The position numbers and the translations under genes are program-made. A DNA stretch of 7,282 nt from Methanobacteriota archaeon (GTDB lineage: Archaea > Halobacteriota > Methanosarcinia > Methanosarcinales > Methanoperedenaceae), in the NCBI GenBank assembly GCA_018899795.1, contig JAHIHJ010000054.1:1-7282 (forward strand), written 5' to 3'. The notes beneath the pieces were generated by a model. The model did not search any database and was not told where the DNA came from. It saw only the letters and a list, made by a program, of their open reading frames with translations. Shown here piece by piece: positions 1 to 5,984 of the stretch. Positions within the stretch are counted from its first letter, which is position 1; each line of letters opens with the position of its first letter.

Positions 1-66
1 ATATCAAGTAATGGAGATTTGAGCACCATTCAAAGTCAATTGGATTTTATCAAAAAAAGTATTTAA
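1..66 (+). CDS. possible C-terminal tail of a converging gene (partial)
   Basis: Frame 1 of the plus strand is open from the window edge for 21 codons and stops at TAA 64-66. The tail reads as a plausible hydrophilic C-terminus (ends LDFIKKSI). It would overlap the end of cbiO, on the opposite strand, by 17 bp. Twenty-one open codons can easily occur by chance and no family can be recognised, so this is only a candidate. No hairpin or T-run terminator for the cbi operon is visible in these first 49 bases. Confidence 0.25.
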   Translation: MSSNGDLSTIQSQLDFIKKSI

Positions 67-1405
67 TCTCCTCTCCACTCTGCTTATTGTACCCTTCTAT
101 TTTCTGACTAACACGATCAACCATGCCGCCTGCAGCAAAAACCATAACATTTAATCCCCTCAGGGCAGCAAGAATGCTTGACTGTATCACGTCCACTTCA
201 AAATCGCAGTGAATGCCAATTTTTCTAACCACTGCTTTTGCAGAGGTTCCCATAGCCCCTATTTTGTGTGGGCTACGCTCGGCTATTATTGTACGTATCG
301 TTTCCAGGTCAACCGCTCTTGAGCCTCCTTCTATTACACACGGGATTTGAACTATATAGATATCCCCTGTTTTTCGTGCAAGTGCCCCTGTTATCTCGCT
401 AACCACAATATCCTCACCAGCTTTGGCATTATTCATTACTCTGCCGAAGGCTGTGGTTTTGGCGTTCATGTCGATATCCACTCCAGTGGTGCAGAGCATA
501 CCGTCTTTCATATCCAGACCCACCTTTTCTCCCATACATACATCTGTCCCGGCTACGGCGCATCTCACCTTAAGAACATCGAAAGGTTTCGATACCGACT
601 CGACAAAATTCAACATAGTTAGTGGTGAATCACTTACAGATATGCCCCTCAACTTCAACTCACGGAAAGTTTGCACAAAGGCCGGAAGTCTAAGCCCGGT
701 CTCGGTAATCATCTTATGGTCGGCAAATATTTGAGATGGAGAGCCATGTTTTTTAATTTTTCCTTCGTGAAGGACATATATTCGGTCTGCCCATTTCGCC
801 GCCAGGTCAACATCATGAGTCGAGAATATGATGGTCTTGCCATCTGCGTTCAACTCATCCAGGATCTCGATAATTTCGGCGCAACCCTGTGGATCCAGTC
901 CAGCGGTGGGTTCATCCAGAACAATGATTTCAGGTTTCATGGCGATCACACCTGCAATAGCCACTCGCTTTTTCTGTCCGCCGCTCAGGAAATGCGGCGG
1001 CTTATCAGCATAAGTTTCCATCCCCACGAGGTGGAGGGCTTCATCTACCCTTTGTTTTATTTCCCTATTTGAAAGTTTCAGGTTTTTCGGACCGAATGCA
1101 ACATCTTGCAAAACGGTGGGTGCAAGGAGCTGGTCGTCAGGGTTCTGGAACACCATTCCGACAGTGTGGCGAATGTGATGCAAGCCCTTTTTATCGTAAG
1201 CAAGGGGTTCGCCTTTCAGGTACACAGTACCATTTGTGGGTCTTAAGGTGGCGTTCAGGTGAAGAAGAAGAGTGGATTTGCCAGCGCCATTTTGGCCGAG
1301 GATAGCTGTGATGCTTCCTTTCTCAAACGAGAAATTAATATCATCCAGGGCTTTTGTACCATCGGGATACTTATATGTCACATTTTGTGCCTCTATGATA
1401 TTCAT
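50..1405 (-). CDS. cbiO: cobalt ECF transporter ATPase CbiO with a long C-terminal extension
   Basis: Cytoplasmic ATPase that powers cobalt import by the CbiMNQO ECF complex. The first ~240 of 451 residues form a complete ABC domain: Walker A GQNGAGKST (37-45), Q-loop FQNPDDQ (Q87), signature LSGGQ (140-144), Walker B IIVLDEP ending in catalytic E165, and H-loop H197. ATG start at 1405, preceded by a modest AAAGGA site, 14 bp after the cbiQ stop. Typical CbiO/EcfA proteins are about 270-290 residues. Here a further ~170 residues (about 275-445) follow, with glycine-rich stretches (GAMGTSAKA at 383-391, AAGGMVDR at 424-431) and five cysteines (282, 290, 305, 356, 400). I do not recognise this domain. 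A sensory or regulatory role tied to metal or corrinoid status is only a guess. Last gene of the operon. Cobalt rather than nickel is inferred from the CbiN partner. Confidence 0.93.
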   Translation of the reverse strand: MNIIEAQNVTYKYPDGTKALDDINFSFEKGSITAILGQNGAGKSTLLLHLNATLRPTNGTVYLKGEPLAYDKKGLHHIRHTVGMVFQNPDDQLLAPTVLQDVAFGPKNLKLSNREIKQRVDEALHLVGMETYADKPPHFLSGGQKKRVAIAGVIAMKPEIIVLDEPTAGLDPQGCAEIIEILDELNADGKTIIFSTHDVDLAAKWADRIYVLHEGKIKKHGSPSQIFADHKMITETGLRLPAFVQTFRELKLRGISVSDSPLTMLNFVESVSKPFDVLKVRCAVAGTDVCMGEKVGLDMKDGMLCTTGVDIDMNAKTTAFGRVMNNAKAGEDIVVSEITGALARKTGDIYIVQIPCVIEGGSRAVDLETIRTIIAERSPHKIGAMGTSAKAVVRKIGIHCDFEVDVIQSSILAALRGLNVMVFAAGGMVDRVSQKIEGYNKQSGEEIKYFF

Positions 1406-1419
1406 ATTTTTTTTGTCCT

Positions 1420-2214
1420 TTAGATTAATGCCGTGTTTTGTGTCAGGATTGCGACGTAAGCGAGAATCGCCTCAAATAACAGGATTGAAAAGAGTGAGAT
1501 TGTGCTTATTTTTGTTTTGTTTTCCCGATAGGCAAGGCTGTTTGTTTCACCGTCATAGCAGCGGGAGTTCATGGCTACAAAGAGTTTTTCACCCTGATGT
1601 ATTGTACGCAGGAAAAGTGTGCTTGTAAGCATTGAAAAGACTTCGACCTTTGTGCGAAAATTACCCTCACCCCTCATTTGGGATGCCAGCCACATGCGTT
1701 CCGCTTCCTCTAAGAGCACAAAGATATAGCGGTATATTATCATGGCAAGTTCGATTACAACCTCTGGTATTCTAAGCCATTTTAATCCAGTAAACAGTTC
1801 TGTCATTGGTGTAGTAAGTGCAAGAAAGAAGAGACATGCAGAGCCTGCAAGGGTTCTTGATGCCACAAGCAGTCCCATATTAGCTCCCTCTTTTTGCACT
1901 ACAAAAGTGTGGGATAGTATTTCAAAAGAATACAAAGGGCTTTCTGCATATCCAAAAAACAAAGACATCAGAAGTATGCTAACAAGCCCAAAGAAAAGAG
2001 GTGTTAGCAGAAGCAAAAAATATGTCCTGGGTTTTATTTTTGCAGCAAACAGTATCAGGATGGTTGCTGTTAAAAAAGCTAAAAAGGGTGGGATAGGGGA
2101 TGTTGATGCTACAGTAATTAACAGTGTCGTGATGGCAAAGATGACTTTCAATCGCGTATCAATATGTCTCAGCCTGTTTGTGTGGGCTATGGTGTCTATC
2201 GTCGAGTGTATCAT
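1420..2214 (-). CDS. cbiQ: cobalt ECF transporter T component CbiQ
   Basis: Transmembrane coupling protein that links CbiO ATP hydrolysis to movement of the substrate-binding CbiM. The 264-residue length is normal for the family. Hydrophobic segments lie near residues 23-38, 42-58, 66-90, 112-135 and 236-257. The two cytoplasmic coupling motifs of ECF T components are visible: ASQMRG (A177-R181-G182) and AMNSRC (A214-R218-C219). The second has Cys where Gly is more usual, which may be a mild variant. The start ATG overlaps the cbiN stop by 4 bp (ATGA), indicating translational coupling. The stop is TAA at 1422-1420, 14 bp before cbiO. Confidence 0.93.
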   Translation of the reverse strand: MIHSTIDTIAHTNRLRHIDTRLKVIFAITTLLITVASTSPIPPFLAFLTATILILFAAKIKPRTYFLLLLTPLFFGLVSILLMSLFFGYAESPLYSFEILSHTFVVQKEGANMGLLVASRTLAGSACLFFLALTTPMTELFTGLKWLRIPEVVIELAMIIYRYIFVLLEEAERMWLASQMRGEGNFRTKVEVFSMLTSTLFLRTIHQGEKLFVAMNSRCYDGETNSLAYRENKTKISTISLFSILLFEAILAYVAILTQNTALI

Positions 2215-2516
2215 GGATTGTCTCTATTTTTCTCTTTTCTGCCAGTGTACAAGCCTGCTATGTATCCGATAATACCCGCTCCGATAGCTGCCTGCAATGA
2301 AAATAAAAGGGTTTCTATCTCCCCGCTCGGCGGCTCCCAGAGGGGTGAAAACCACGGTTTATAATCGCTCATCTCTCCTATCTTATTCGCCGCGGCAGTA
2401 TCGGCTCCTCCCCATTCTGGAGTAAGCCCCATCATGCGTGGTACAAAAGCTGTTAACAGTAGAATAACTGCGATCAAAAGTGCAACGATCAGTGTAAGTT
2501 TTTTTAGCTCAGACAT
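2211..2516 (-). CDS. cbiN: cobalt transport accessory protein CbiN
   Basis: Small membrane protein of 101 residues with two transmembrane helices (about 8-25 and 70-90) separated by an extracytoplasmic loop. In the characterised Co transporter, CbiN works with CbiM to allow metal loading. The family hallmarks are visible: GGADTAA (36-42) and YKPWFSPLWEPPSGEIE followed by LLFSLQAAIGAG in the second helix. The GEIE/LQAAIGAG block is diagnostic for CbiN and argues for cobalt rather than nickel specificity. ATG at 2516, one base after the cbiM stop. The TGA stop overlaps the cbiQ start. Confidence 0.94.
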   Translation of the reverse strand: MSELKKLTLIVALLIAVILLLTAFVPRMMGLTPEWGGADTAAANKIGEMSDYKPWFSPLWEPPSGEIETLLFSLQAAIGAGIIGYIAGLYTGRKEKNRDNP

Positions 2517-2517
2517 T

Positions 2518-3195
2518 TTATGCCTCTGCTAATTTTGCTTTATCACTGATGTGGAAGGCTCTGAACACATCAGGTTTTAGCGCCAACAGATACCTGAGAA
2601 GCAGCATGGTGACAAGTCCCTCGATTATTGCAAGGGGCACCTGTGTAATCGCAAATATGCCTGAAAACCCCAGAAATGATTTTAGAACTCCTCCCACAGG
2701 TGCAGGAAATGCAAGAGCCAGTTGGATGGAAGTGGTAACATAGGTTGCCAGGTCTCCAAGGGTGGCTGCAGCAAACACTGCAATATTAAACCCTGCAATT
2801 CCGCGCAGAGTTTTATATGCAAGATACGCTACGAAAGGTCCAGCGATCCCCATGGAAAAAACGTTTGCGCCAAGTGTGGTGATACCACCATGAGCCAGTA
2901 GCAGCGCCTGGTATAGCAGCACGATTACACTTATCACTGATGTGATAGCAGGCCCGAATACGATAGCGCCAAAGCCTGTGCCTGTGGGATGAGAGCAACT
3001 GCCTGTAACCGAGGGTATCTTTAGCGACGATAGCACGAAGGCAAAAGCGCCTGCCACCGCAAGCATGGGCTTTGATTCAGGATGTTCATTTACAACTTTT
3101 TTCAGTCTCCATATGCCGTAGACAATAAAGGGAGCGCTGACGCAGTACCAGAAAATTACCCATACGAGGGGCAGAAATCCTTCCATTATGTGCAT
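2518..3195 (-). CDS. cbiM: cobalt ECF transporter substrate-binding component CbiM
   Basis: Membrane S component that binds Co2+. I chose the ATG at 3195 (225 residues) over an in-frame TTG at 3201, because it makes the protein begin MHIMEGFLP, the conserved CbiM/NikM N-terminus. In this family the metal is held by the free N-terminal amine, His2 and an internal His. Here the internal His is H69 in SCSHPTGTG. Two extra residues from the TTG would displace the ligand. No cleavable signal peptide precedes Met1, unlike some bacterial CbiM. Several hydrophobic helices follow (about 10-30, 45-60, 80-105, 115-135, 140-165, 175-210). There is no strong Shine-Dalgarno. First gene of the cbiMNQO operon, downstream of a palindromic operator candidate. 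Confidence 0.94.
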   Translation of the reverse strand: MHIMEGFLPLVWVIFWYCVSAPFIVYGIWRLKKVVNEHPESKPMLAVAGAFAFVLSSLKIPSVTGSCSHPTGTGFGAIVFGPAITSVISVIVLLYQALLLAHGGITTLGANVFSMGIAGPFVAYLAYKTLRGIAGFNIAVFAAATLGDLATYVTTSIQLALAFPAPVGGVLKSFLGFSGIFAITQVPLAIIEGLVTMLLLRYLLALKPDVFRAFHISDKAKLAEA

Positions 3196-3245
3196 ATTCA
3201 ATCGAATGCTTCATGCAGCCAATGACAAAAGAACCTGTGTTTTTG

Positions 3246-3273
3246 GGTAATAATTATTACCTGAACGGGTAAT
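3246..3273. promoter_or_regulatory. palindromic operator candidate upstream of cbiM
   Basis: Positions 3246-3261 are a perfect 16-bp palindrome, GGTAATAATTATTACC. A third half-site GGTAAT follows at 3268-3273, giving a second inverted pair with ATTACC at 3256-3261. The wider direct repeat GGGTAAT at 3245 and 3267 is spaced 22 bp, about two helical turns. It lies about 50-75 bp upstream of the cbiM ATG, over the predicted transcription start, a position expected for a repressor. A metal-responsive regulator (NikR-, DtxR- or ArsR-type) is plausible but cannot be named from the site alone. Confidence 0.5.
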
Positions 3274-3287
3274 GATATATCAGCACA

Positions 3288-3380
3288 ATGCCTGTTATAA
3301 AAGAAAGAAAGGATACCGTCCCCAAAAAGGTTCAAGTAGGCAAACGCATGGATCTGGCGATTCACTCAGTCTTTTCCTAA
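3288..3380 (+). CDS. possible 30-residue basic small protein
   Basis: An ATG at 3288 opens 30 codons to TAA at 3378-3380, giving MPVIKERKDTVPKKVQVGKR followed by MDLAIHSVFS. It is lysine/arginine-rich in its first two thirds. It would be transcribed divergently from cbiM and could share the operator region. No Shine-Dalgarno is seen upstream. The frame is closed by TGA at 3273-3275. The length is within chance expectation and the cbi TATA candidate overlaps its start, so it may equally be noncoding or the remnant of a larger gene. No family recognised. Confidence 0.25.
   Translation: MPVIKERKDTVPKKVQVGKRMDLAIHSVFS
3295..3302 (-). promoter_or_regulatory. candidate TATA box for cbiMNQO
   Basis: On the minus strand this reads TTTTATAA, preceded by the purine/pyrimidine stretch TTTCTTTC. 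A start about 27 bases downstream would fall near 3271, inside the palindromic operator, leaving a leader of about 75 bases. A second AT-rich candidate, GATATATC at 3274-3281, would place the start near 3250. Either arrangement puts the operator over the core promoter. Confidence 0.35.
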
Positions 3381-3392
3381 AAAAGGAAAAAA
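3371..3392 (-). terminator. T-rich terminator/hairpin after the DUF3303-like gene
   Basis: Eight to thirty bases past the stop at 3401, the minus strand carries two T6 runs (3392-3387 and 3384-3379). It can also form a 7-bp hairpin, TTTTCCT (3372-3378) with AGGAAAA (3384-3390), around a 5-base loop. Archaeal RNA polymerase terminates at oligo-T tracts with or without a hairpin, so this would separate the small gene from the cbi operon that follows on the same strand. Confidence 0.4.
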
Positions 3393-3400
3393 TTTGATCA

Positions 3401-3664
3401 CTACATCTTCTCCATCATTTCCAGTGCTTCTTCAAGCGGTAATGCGGGAGCTATATGGGGGACGCCCAAATCTCTGAATGGATATGTTATCTTCAGAATT
3501 GCTTCCTCATCCGGGGCGTCGAATATTGCCACTGATATATGTCTGCCTATCAGGAGATACCTCCCTATCAGTTTCACATCTTCAGGATATTTGAATTCTC
3601 TCCAGAGTTCCAGAATTTTTGATGTATTCTCTGGCGCCCACTTGAACCATAGTACATACAGCAT
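3401..3664 (-). CDS. small DUF3303-like protein of unknown function
   Basis: An 87-residue soluble protein with no signal peptide or membrane segment. It begins MLYVLWFKWAPENTSKILEL and has the alternating strand/helix pattern of a ferredoxin-like alpha/beta fold. I recall similar short proteins grouped as DUF3303 in methanogenic archaea, but this is from memory of the pattern and no function is known. Noticeable parts are RYLLIGRHISVAIFDAPDEE (about 35-54) and a GVPHIAPALPLEEA tail. The start ATG at 3664 is supported by a near-perfect Shine-Dalgarno. It has its own promoter and terminator candidates and is divergent from the rsb genes, sharing a 129-bp intergenic region. A functional link to them is possible but unproven. 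Confidence 0.8.
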   Translation of the reverse strand: MLYVLWFKWAPENTSKILELWREFKYPEDVKLIGRYLLIGRHISVAIFDAPDEEAILKITYPFRDLGVPHIAPALPLEEALEMMEKM

Positions 3665-3669
3665 ACTTT

Positions 3670-3677
3670 CACCTCCT
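3670..3677 (-). promoter_or_regulatory. strong Shine-Dalgarno of the DUF3303-like gene
   Basis: The minus strand reads AGGAGGTG here, followed by five bases and then the ATG at 3664. This near-complete anti-16S match fixes the start of the small gene. Confidence 0.8.
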
Positions 3678-3699
3678 ATATCCTGTTTGCAATTAACAT

Positions 3700-3707
3700 G
3701 ATATAAA
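3700..3707 (-). promoter_or_regulatory. candidate TATA box of the DUF3303-like gene
   Basis: TTTATATC on the minus strand closely resembles the archaeal box A consensus. Its centre lies about 40 bases from the ATG, predicting transcription start near 3677 and a very short leader that begins at the Shine-Dalgarno. Confidence 0.4.
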
Positions 3708-3748
3708 TATGTTGGTAACCTAAAAGTTCATTAGGATTGAAAATTAAT

Positions 3749-3756
3749 CTTTAAAT
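3749..3756 (+). promoter_or_regulatory. candidate TATA box of the rsb operon
   Basis: CTTTAAAT in an A-rich context. A start about 27 bases downstream would lie near 3779. That gives a 5' leader of about 15 bases to the ATG at 3794 or 30 bases to the TTG at 3809. It is the best box A match upstream of rsbR in the 129-bp divergent intergenic region. Confidence 0.35.
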
Positions 3757-3793
3757 GGACAAAACACGCTGATGTACCAATTGTGTTAAAAGA

Positions 3794-4645
3794 ATGGAGG
3801 AGTTTAAATTGACAGAAAAGGAAGAATATGTCGAAGAGCTCAGTGGGCTGTTAGAGGATAATGCAACTGAACTGAAAAAACAGTGGGTAAAGGAAATGAC
3901 TGATATGGGCTTGCTGGAGAAGCTAACGCTTATAGAGATAGAGCAGCAATCTACAGCTATCTACGATACCTGCGTTTTGACCCTGAAAACTGGAATGTAT
4001 GAGGCTGCTAAAAAATATGCACGGGAGATGGCAAAAAAGGGCGTACTGGAAGCAATGACCGTGGACCAGATAATAATGGGCTTCCTGAAGCTGCGGGATG
4101 TCTATGGCAGGTTTATTTTTTTTAAGTACCAGAAAAATGTTGAGAAACTGTACAAAGTACTGGACGTCTACGAACCTGTGGCAAACCGGATACTGAGCAT
4201 CGTTGCTCTTGCTTTCGTAGAAGAACGGGAAATGAAGATTACGGAGCAGCAGCAGGCCATGCTTTCCCTCTCTACCCCTGTGCTCCAGATACGGGACCAG
4301 ATACTGGTACTTCCATTAATAGGCACAATAGACTCTGCGCGGGCAGCCCAGATTGTGGAGCAGCTATTGAACAGCATCGTGGATACCCAGGCATCCGTAG
4401 TCATATTAGATATAACAGGCGTGCCTGTGATAGATACCGCAGTTGCTAATCATCTGATTAAAACCATACAGGCAGCCAGGATGCTGGGAGCAAAAACCAT
4501 CATAACCGGGATAAGCCCAGTCAATGCTCAGACTCTCGTGACCCTTGGAGTTGACCTGTCCATGATGACAACAATTGGCAGCCTTCGCTCTGGTGTGAAA
4601 CTTGCAGACGAGATGTTGAAGCTCGTGGTGATGGAAAAGAGGTAA
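3794..4645 (+). CDS. rsbR: stressosome scaffold/sensor RsbR (RsbRD N-domain + STAS)
   Basis: Co-antagonist of RsbT that would assemble with RsbS into the stressosome core. Of 283 residues, about 12-140 form an all-helical N-terminal domain resembling the RsbRD_N type (not the globin-like type of RsbRA). A linker helix and a STAS domain (about 163-278) follow. The STAS domain has the RsbR signature DITGVPVIDT, where T215 aligns with the RsbT-phosphorylated Thr171 of Bacillus RsbRA. T247 in NAQTLV lies near the second known phosphosite region. No membrane segments, so a cytosolic signal is expected. Start choice is uncertain: ATG 3794 lacks a Shine-Dalgarno, while GGAGGAG at 3796-3802 sits six bases before an in-frame TTG at 3809, which would remove five residues. 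First gene of rsbRSTX, 3 bp before rsbS. Confidence 0.9.
   Translation: MEEFKLTEKEEYVEELSGLLEDNATELKKQWVKEMTDMGLLEKLTLIEIEQQSTAIYDTCVLTLKTGMYEAAKKYAREMAKKGVLEAMTVDQIIMGFLKLRDVYGRFIFFKYQKNVEKLYKVLDVYEPVANRILSIVALAFVEEREMKITEQQQAMLSLSTPVLQIRDQILVLPLIGTIDSARAAQIVEQLLNSIVDTQASVVILDITGVPVIDTAVANHLIKTIQAARMLGAKTIITGISPVNAQTLVTLGVDLSMMTTIGSLRSGVKLADEMLKLVVMEKR
3796..3802 (+). promoter_or_regulatory. Shine-Dalgarno that favours a TTG start for rsbR
   Basis: GGAGGAG is followed by TTTAAA and then TTG at 3809, in frame with the ATG at 3794. If used as a ribosome binding site, it makes TTG 3809 the real start and places the ATG codon just ahead of the site. Confidence 0.5.
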
Positions 4646-4648
4646 GAA

Positions 4649-5029
4649 ATGGAGATACCCATACTGAAAATCGAGGATTTTTTGATCGTATCCTTTCAGA
4701 CCGAACTCAGGGACGATGAAATCGTCAAGCTGAGGGAAGAGCTACTCGATAGGATAAAGGCAACCAATGCGAGAGGCCTGATCATTGACATCACAGCCCT
4801 CAAGATAATCGACAGCTTCATGGCAAGATCTTTATCTTCTATCGCAACCACAGCAACTCTGCTTGGAGCCAAAACTGTGGTTGTGGGAATGCAGCCGGCG
4901 GTTGCTCTGACCCTTGTCGAACTAGGTTTGAGGATTAAATGGAATGTCCAAACCTCCCTCAATCTTGAAAGGGGCATTAACCTTTTGCGAGAAGCTTTAA
5001 AATCAGAAAAGGACGTAGTTTATGAGTGA
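4649..5029 (+). CDS. rsbS: stressosome STAS-domain antagonist RsbS
   Basis: Single STAS-domain protein of 126 residues, close to Bacillus RsbS in length and pattern. It sequesters the RsbT kinase within the stressosome until phosphorylated. The phospho-acceptor motif is intact: IIDSFMA with S56, matching Bacillus Ser59 in MIDSF. The second conserved loop GMQPAVALTLVELG is also present and is highly typical of RsbS. ATG at 4649, 3 bp after the rsbR stop, with GAGGT at 4639-4643 as ribosome binding site. The C-terminus extends a few charged residues (KSEKDVVYE) beyond the fold and overlaps the rsbT start by 8 bp, consistent with coupled translation. Confidence 0.94.
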   Translation: MEIPILKIEDFLIVSFQTELRDDEIVKLREELLDRIKATNARGLIIDITALKIIDSFMARSLSSIATTATLLGAKTVVVGMQPAVALTLVELGLRIKWNVQTSLNLERGINLLREALKSEKDVVYE

Positions 5030-5417
5030 AGACACACTTCCAGTTAATAACGAATATGATATAATTTCTGTAAGAAGCTTTGGTAGAAATGCAGCAGTCA
5101 ATGCTGGTTTCGGGATTGTAGACCAGTGCAGGATCACCACAGCAATCTCCGAGCTTGCCAGGAATGCGGTTGTCCATGGAAGAGGAGGCTCGGTCACGAT
5201 TAAGATTGTCCAGAACGATAAAAAAGGAATCGAGATAATATGCAGGGACGAAGGACCAGGGATAGTCAATCTTGAACTCGCTCTGCAGGGAGGTTACAGT
5301 ACTGTTGGTGGACTTGGAATCGGTCTTTCCGGGGCTAAACGACTCATGGACGAGTTCCAGATAACTTCCAGTGCAGGTAAGGGTACTACGGTGATCATCA
5401 GAAAGTGGTTAAAATGA
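5022..5417 (+). CDS. rsbT: stressosome serine/threonine kinase RsbT
   Basis: GHKL-fold protein kinase (131 residues) that phosphorylates RsbR and RsbS, then leaves the complex to activate a downstream partner. The ATP-binding elements are intact: N-box ELARNAVVHG (E44, N48), G1 box DEGPG (D76-G80) and G2 box GLGIG (97-101), followed by the GKGTTV strand near the C-terminus. Length and motif order fit RsbT better than the RsbW/SpoIIAB anti-sigma kinases, and the genes either side support this. ATG at 5022 within the end of rsbS, with AAGGA at 5009-5013 upstream. The TGA stop overlaps the rsbX ATG by 4 bp. Confidence 0.94.
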   Translation: MSEDTLPVNNEYDIISVRSFGRNAAVNAGFGIVDQCRITTAISELARNAVVHGRGGSVTIKIVQNDKKGIEIICRDEGPGIVNLELALQGGYSTVGGLGIGLSGAKRLMDEFQITSSAGKGTTVIIRKWLK

Positions 5418-5980
5418 AATTTGGTGTAGCTACACGTCCAAATCCTGGCAACAAGTATAATGGAGACATGTATATAATTAAAGAATTCAATAATAAAGTT
5501 CTCATATCTATAATAGATGGTCTGGGGCATGGAGAGTCCGCAGCAGTTGCCTCAAGCAAATGTATGAAATGTCTGGAGGAGCATTATGATCATGGACTGG
5601 CAGAAATTTTCAAGAATTGCGATAGTGTACTCAGGAAAACAAACGGTGTTGTCATGGGGATGCTCTTTATCGACTTCGAGCATTCTATTCTGAGTTTTGC
5701 CGGGGTTGGAAATATCAGCGCCCGCGTAATAGGTGGAAAGCCAGTGCACTTTATTTCACGAGATGGGATCGTGGGATATAATATGCCGGGGATAAAAGAA
5801 AACAAACATCCTTATACTGCAGGAGATACTATTCTCATGCATTCTGATGGAATTTCTTCCAAAGTGGTACGCTATCCTGCCTCCATACTCTTGAAAAAGG
5901 ATGTCCAGGAGGCAGCTGACGAGATAATGAAGCTATATGGAAAAGATAAGGATGATGCAACCGTGATCGTTGCACGATAG
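5414..5980 (+). CDS. rsbX: stressosome-resetting PP2C-type phosphatase RsbX
   Basis: Protein serine/threonine phosphatase of the SpoIIE/PP2C fold that dephosphorylates RsbR and RsbS and so ends the response. I chose ATG 5414 (188 residues), which overlaps the rsbT stop as ATGA and starts MKFGVATRPNPGN. A GTG at 5405 would add three residues. Metal-binding acidic residues are visible: NGD (D18), IIDGLGHG (D35), MHSDG (D145) and KDDATV (D180/D181), so the enzyme looks active. Length is near the ~200 residues of Bacillus RsbX. It has no sensor or RsbU-like N-domain, which separates it from RsbU. The next gene starts 4 bp after its TAG stop. Confidence 0.92.
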   Translation: MKFGVATRPNPGNKYNGDMYIIKEFNNKVLISIIDGLGHGESAAVASSKCMKCLEEHYDHGLAEIFKNCDSVLRKTNGVVMGMLFIDFEHSILSFAGVGNISARVIGGKPVHFISRDGIVGYNMPGIKENKHPYTAGDTILMHSDGISSKVVRYPASILLKKDVQEAADEIMKLYGKDKDDATVIVAR

Positions 5981-5984
5981 AACA

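Noticed and set aside
347..1072. Several plus-strand open frames of 60-130 codons inside cbiO
   Set aside because: They lie antisense to a clearly recognised ABC ATPase, have no family resemblance and overlap each other in different frames, as expected for shadow frames.
1742..2272. 176-codon plus-strand open frame across cbiQ and cbiN
   Set aside because: Antisense to CbiQ, whose coupling motifs are intact. The translation looks like the complement of a membrane protein and has no recognisable domain.
3202..3300. Possible cobalamin riboswitch upstream of cbiM
   Set aside because: No B12-box-like conserved sequence or extended pairing could be seen, and the leader is far too short. A protein operator fits better.
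5022..5417. Reading rsbT as an anti-sigma factor kinase (RsbW/SpoIIAB)
   Set aside because: Length, the GLGIGL context and its position between rsbS and rsbX fit RsbT. No sigma factor or RsbV gene is present.
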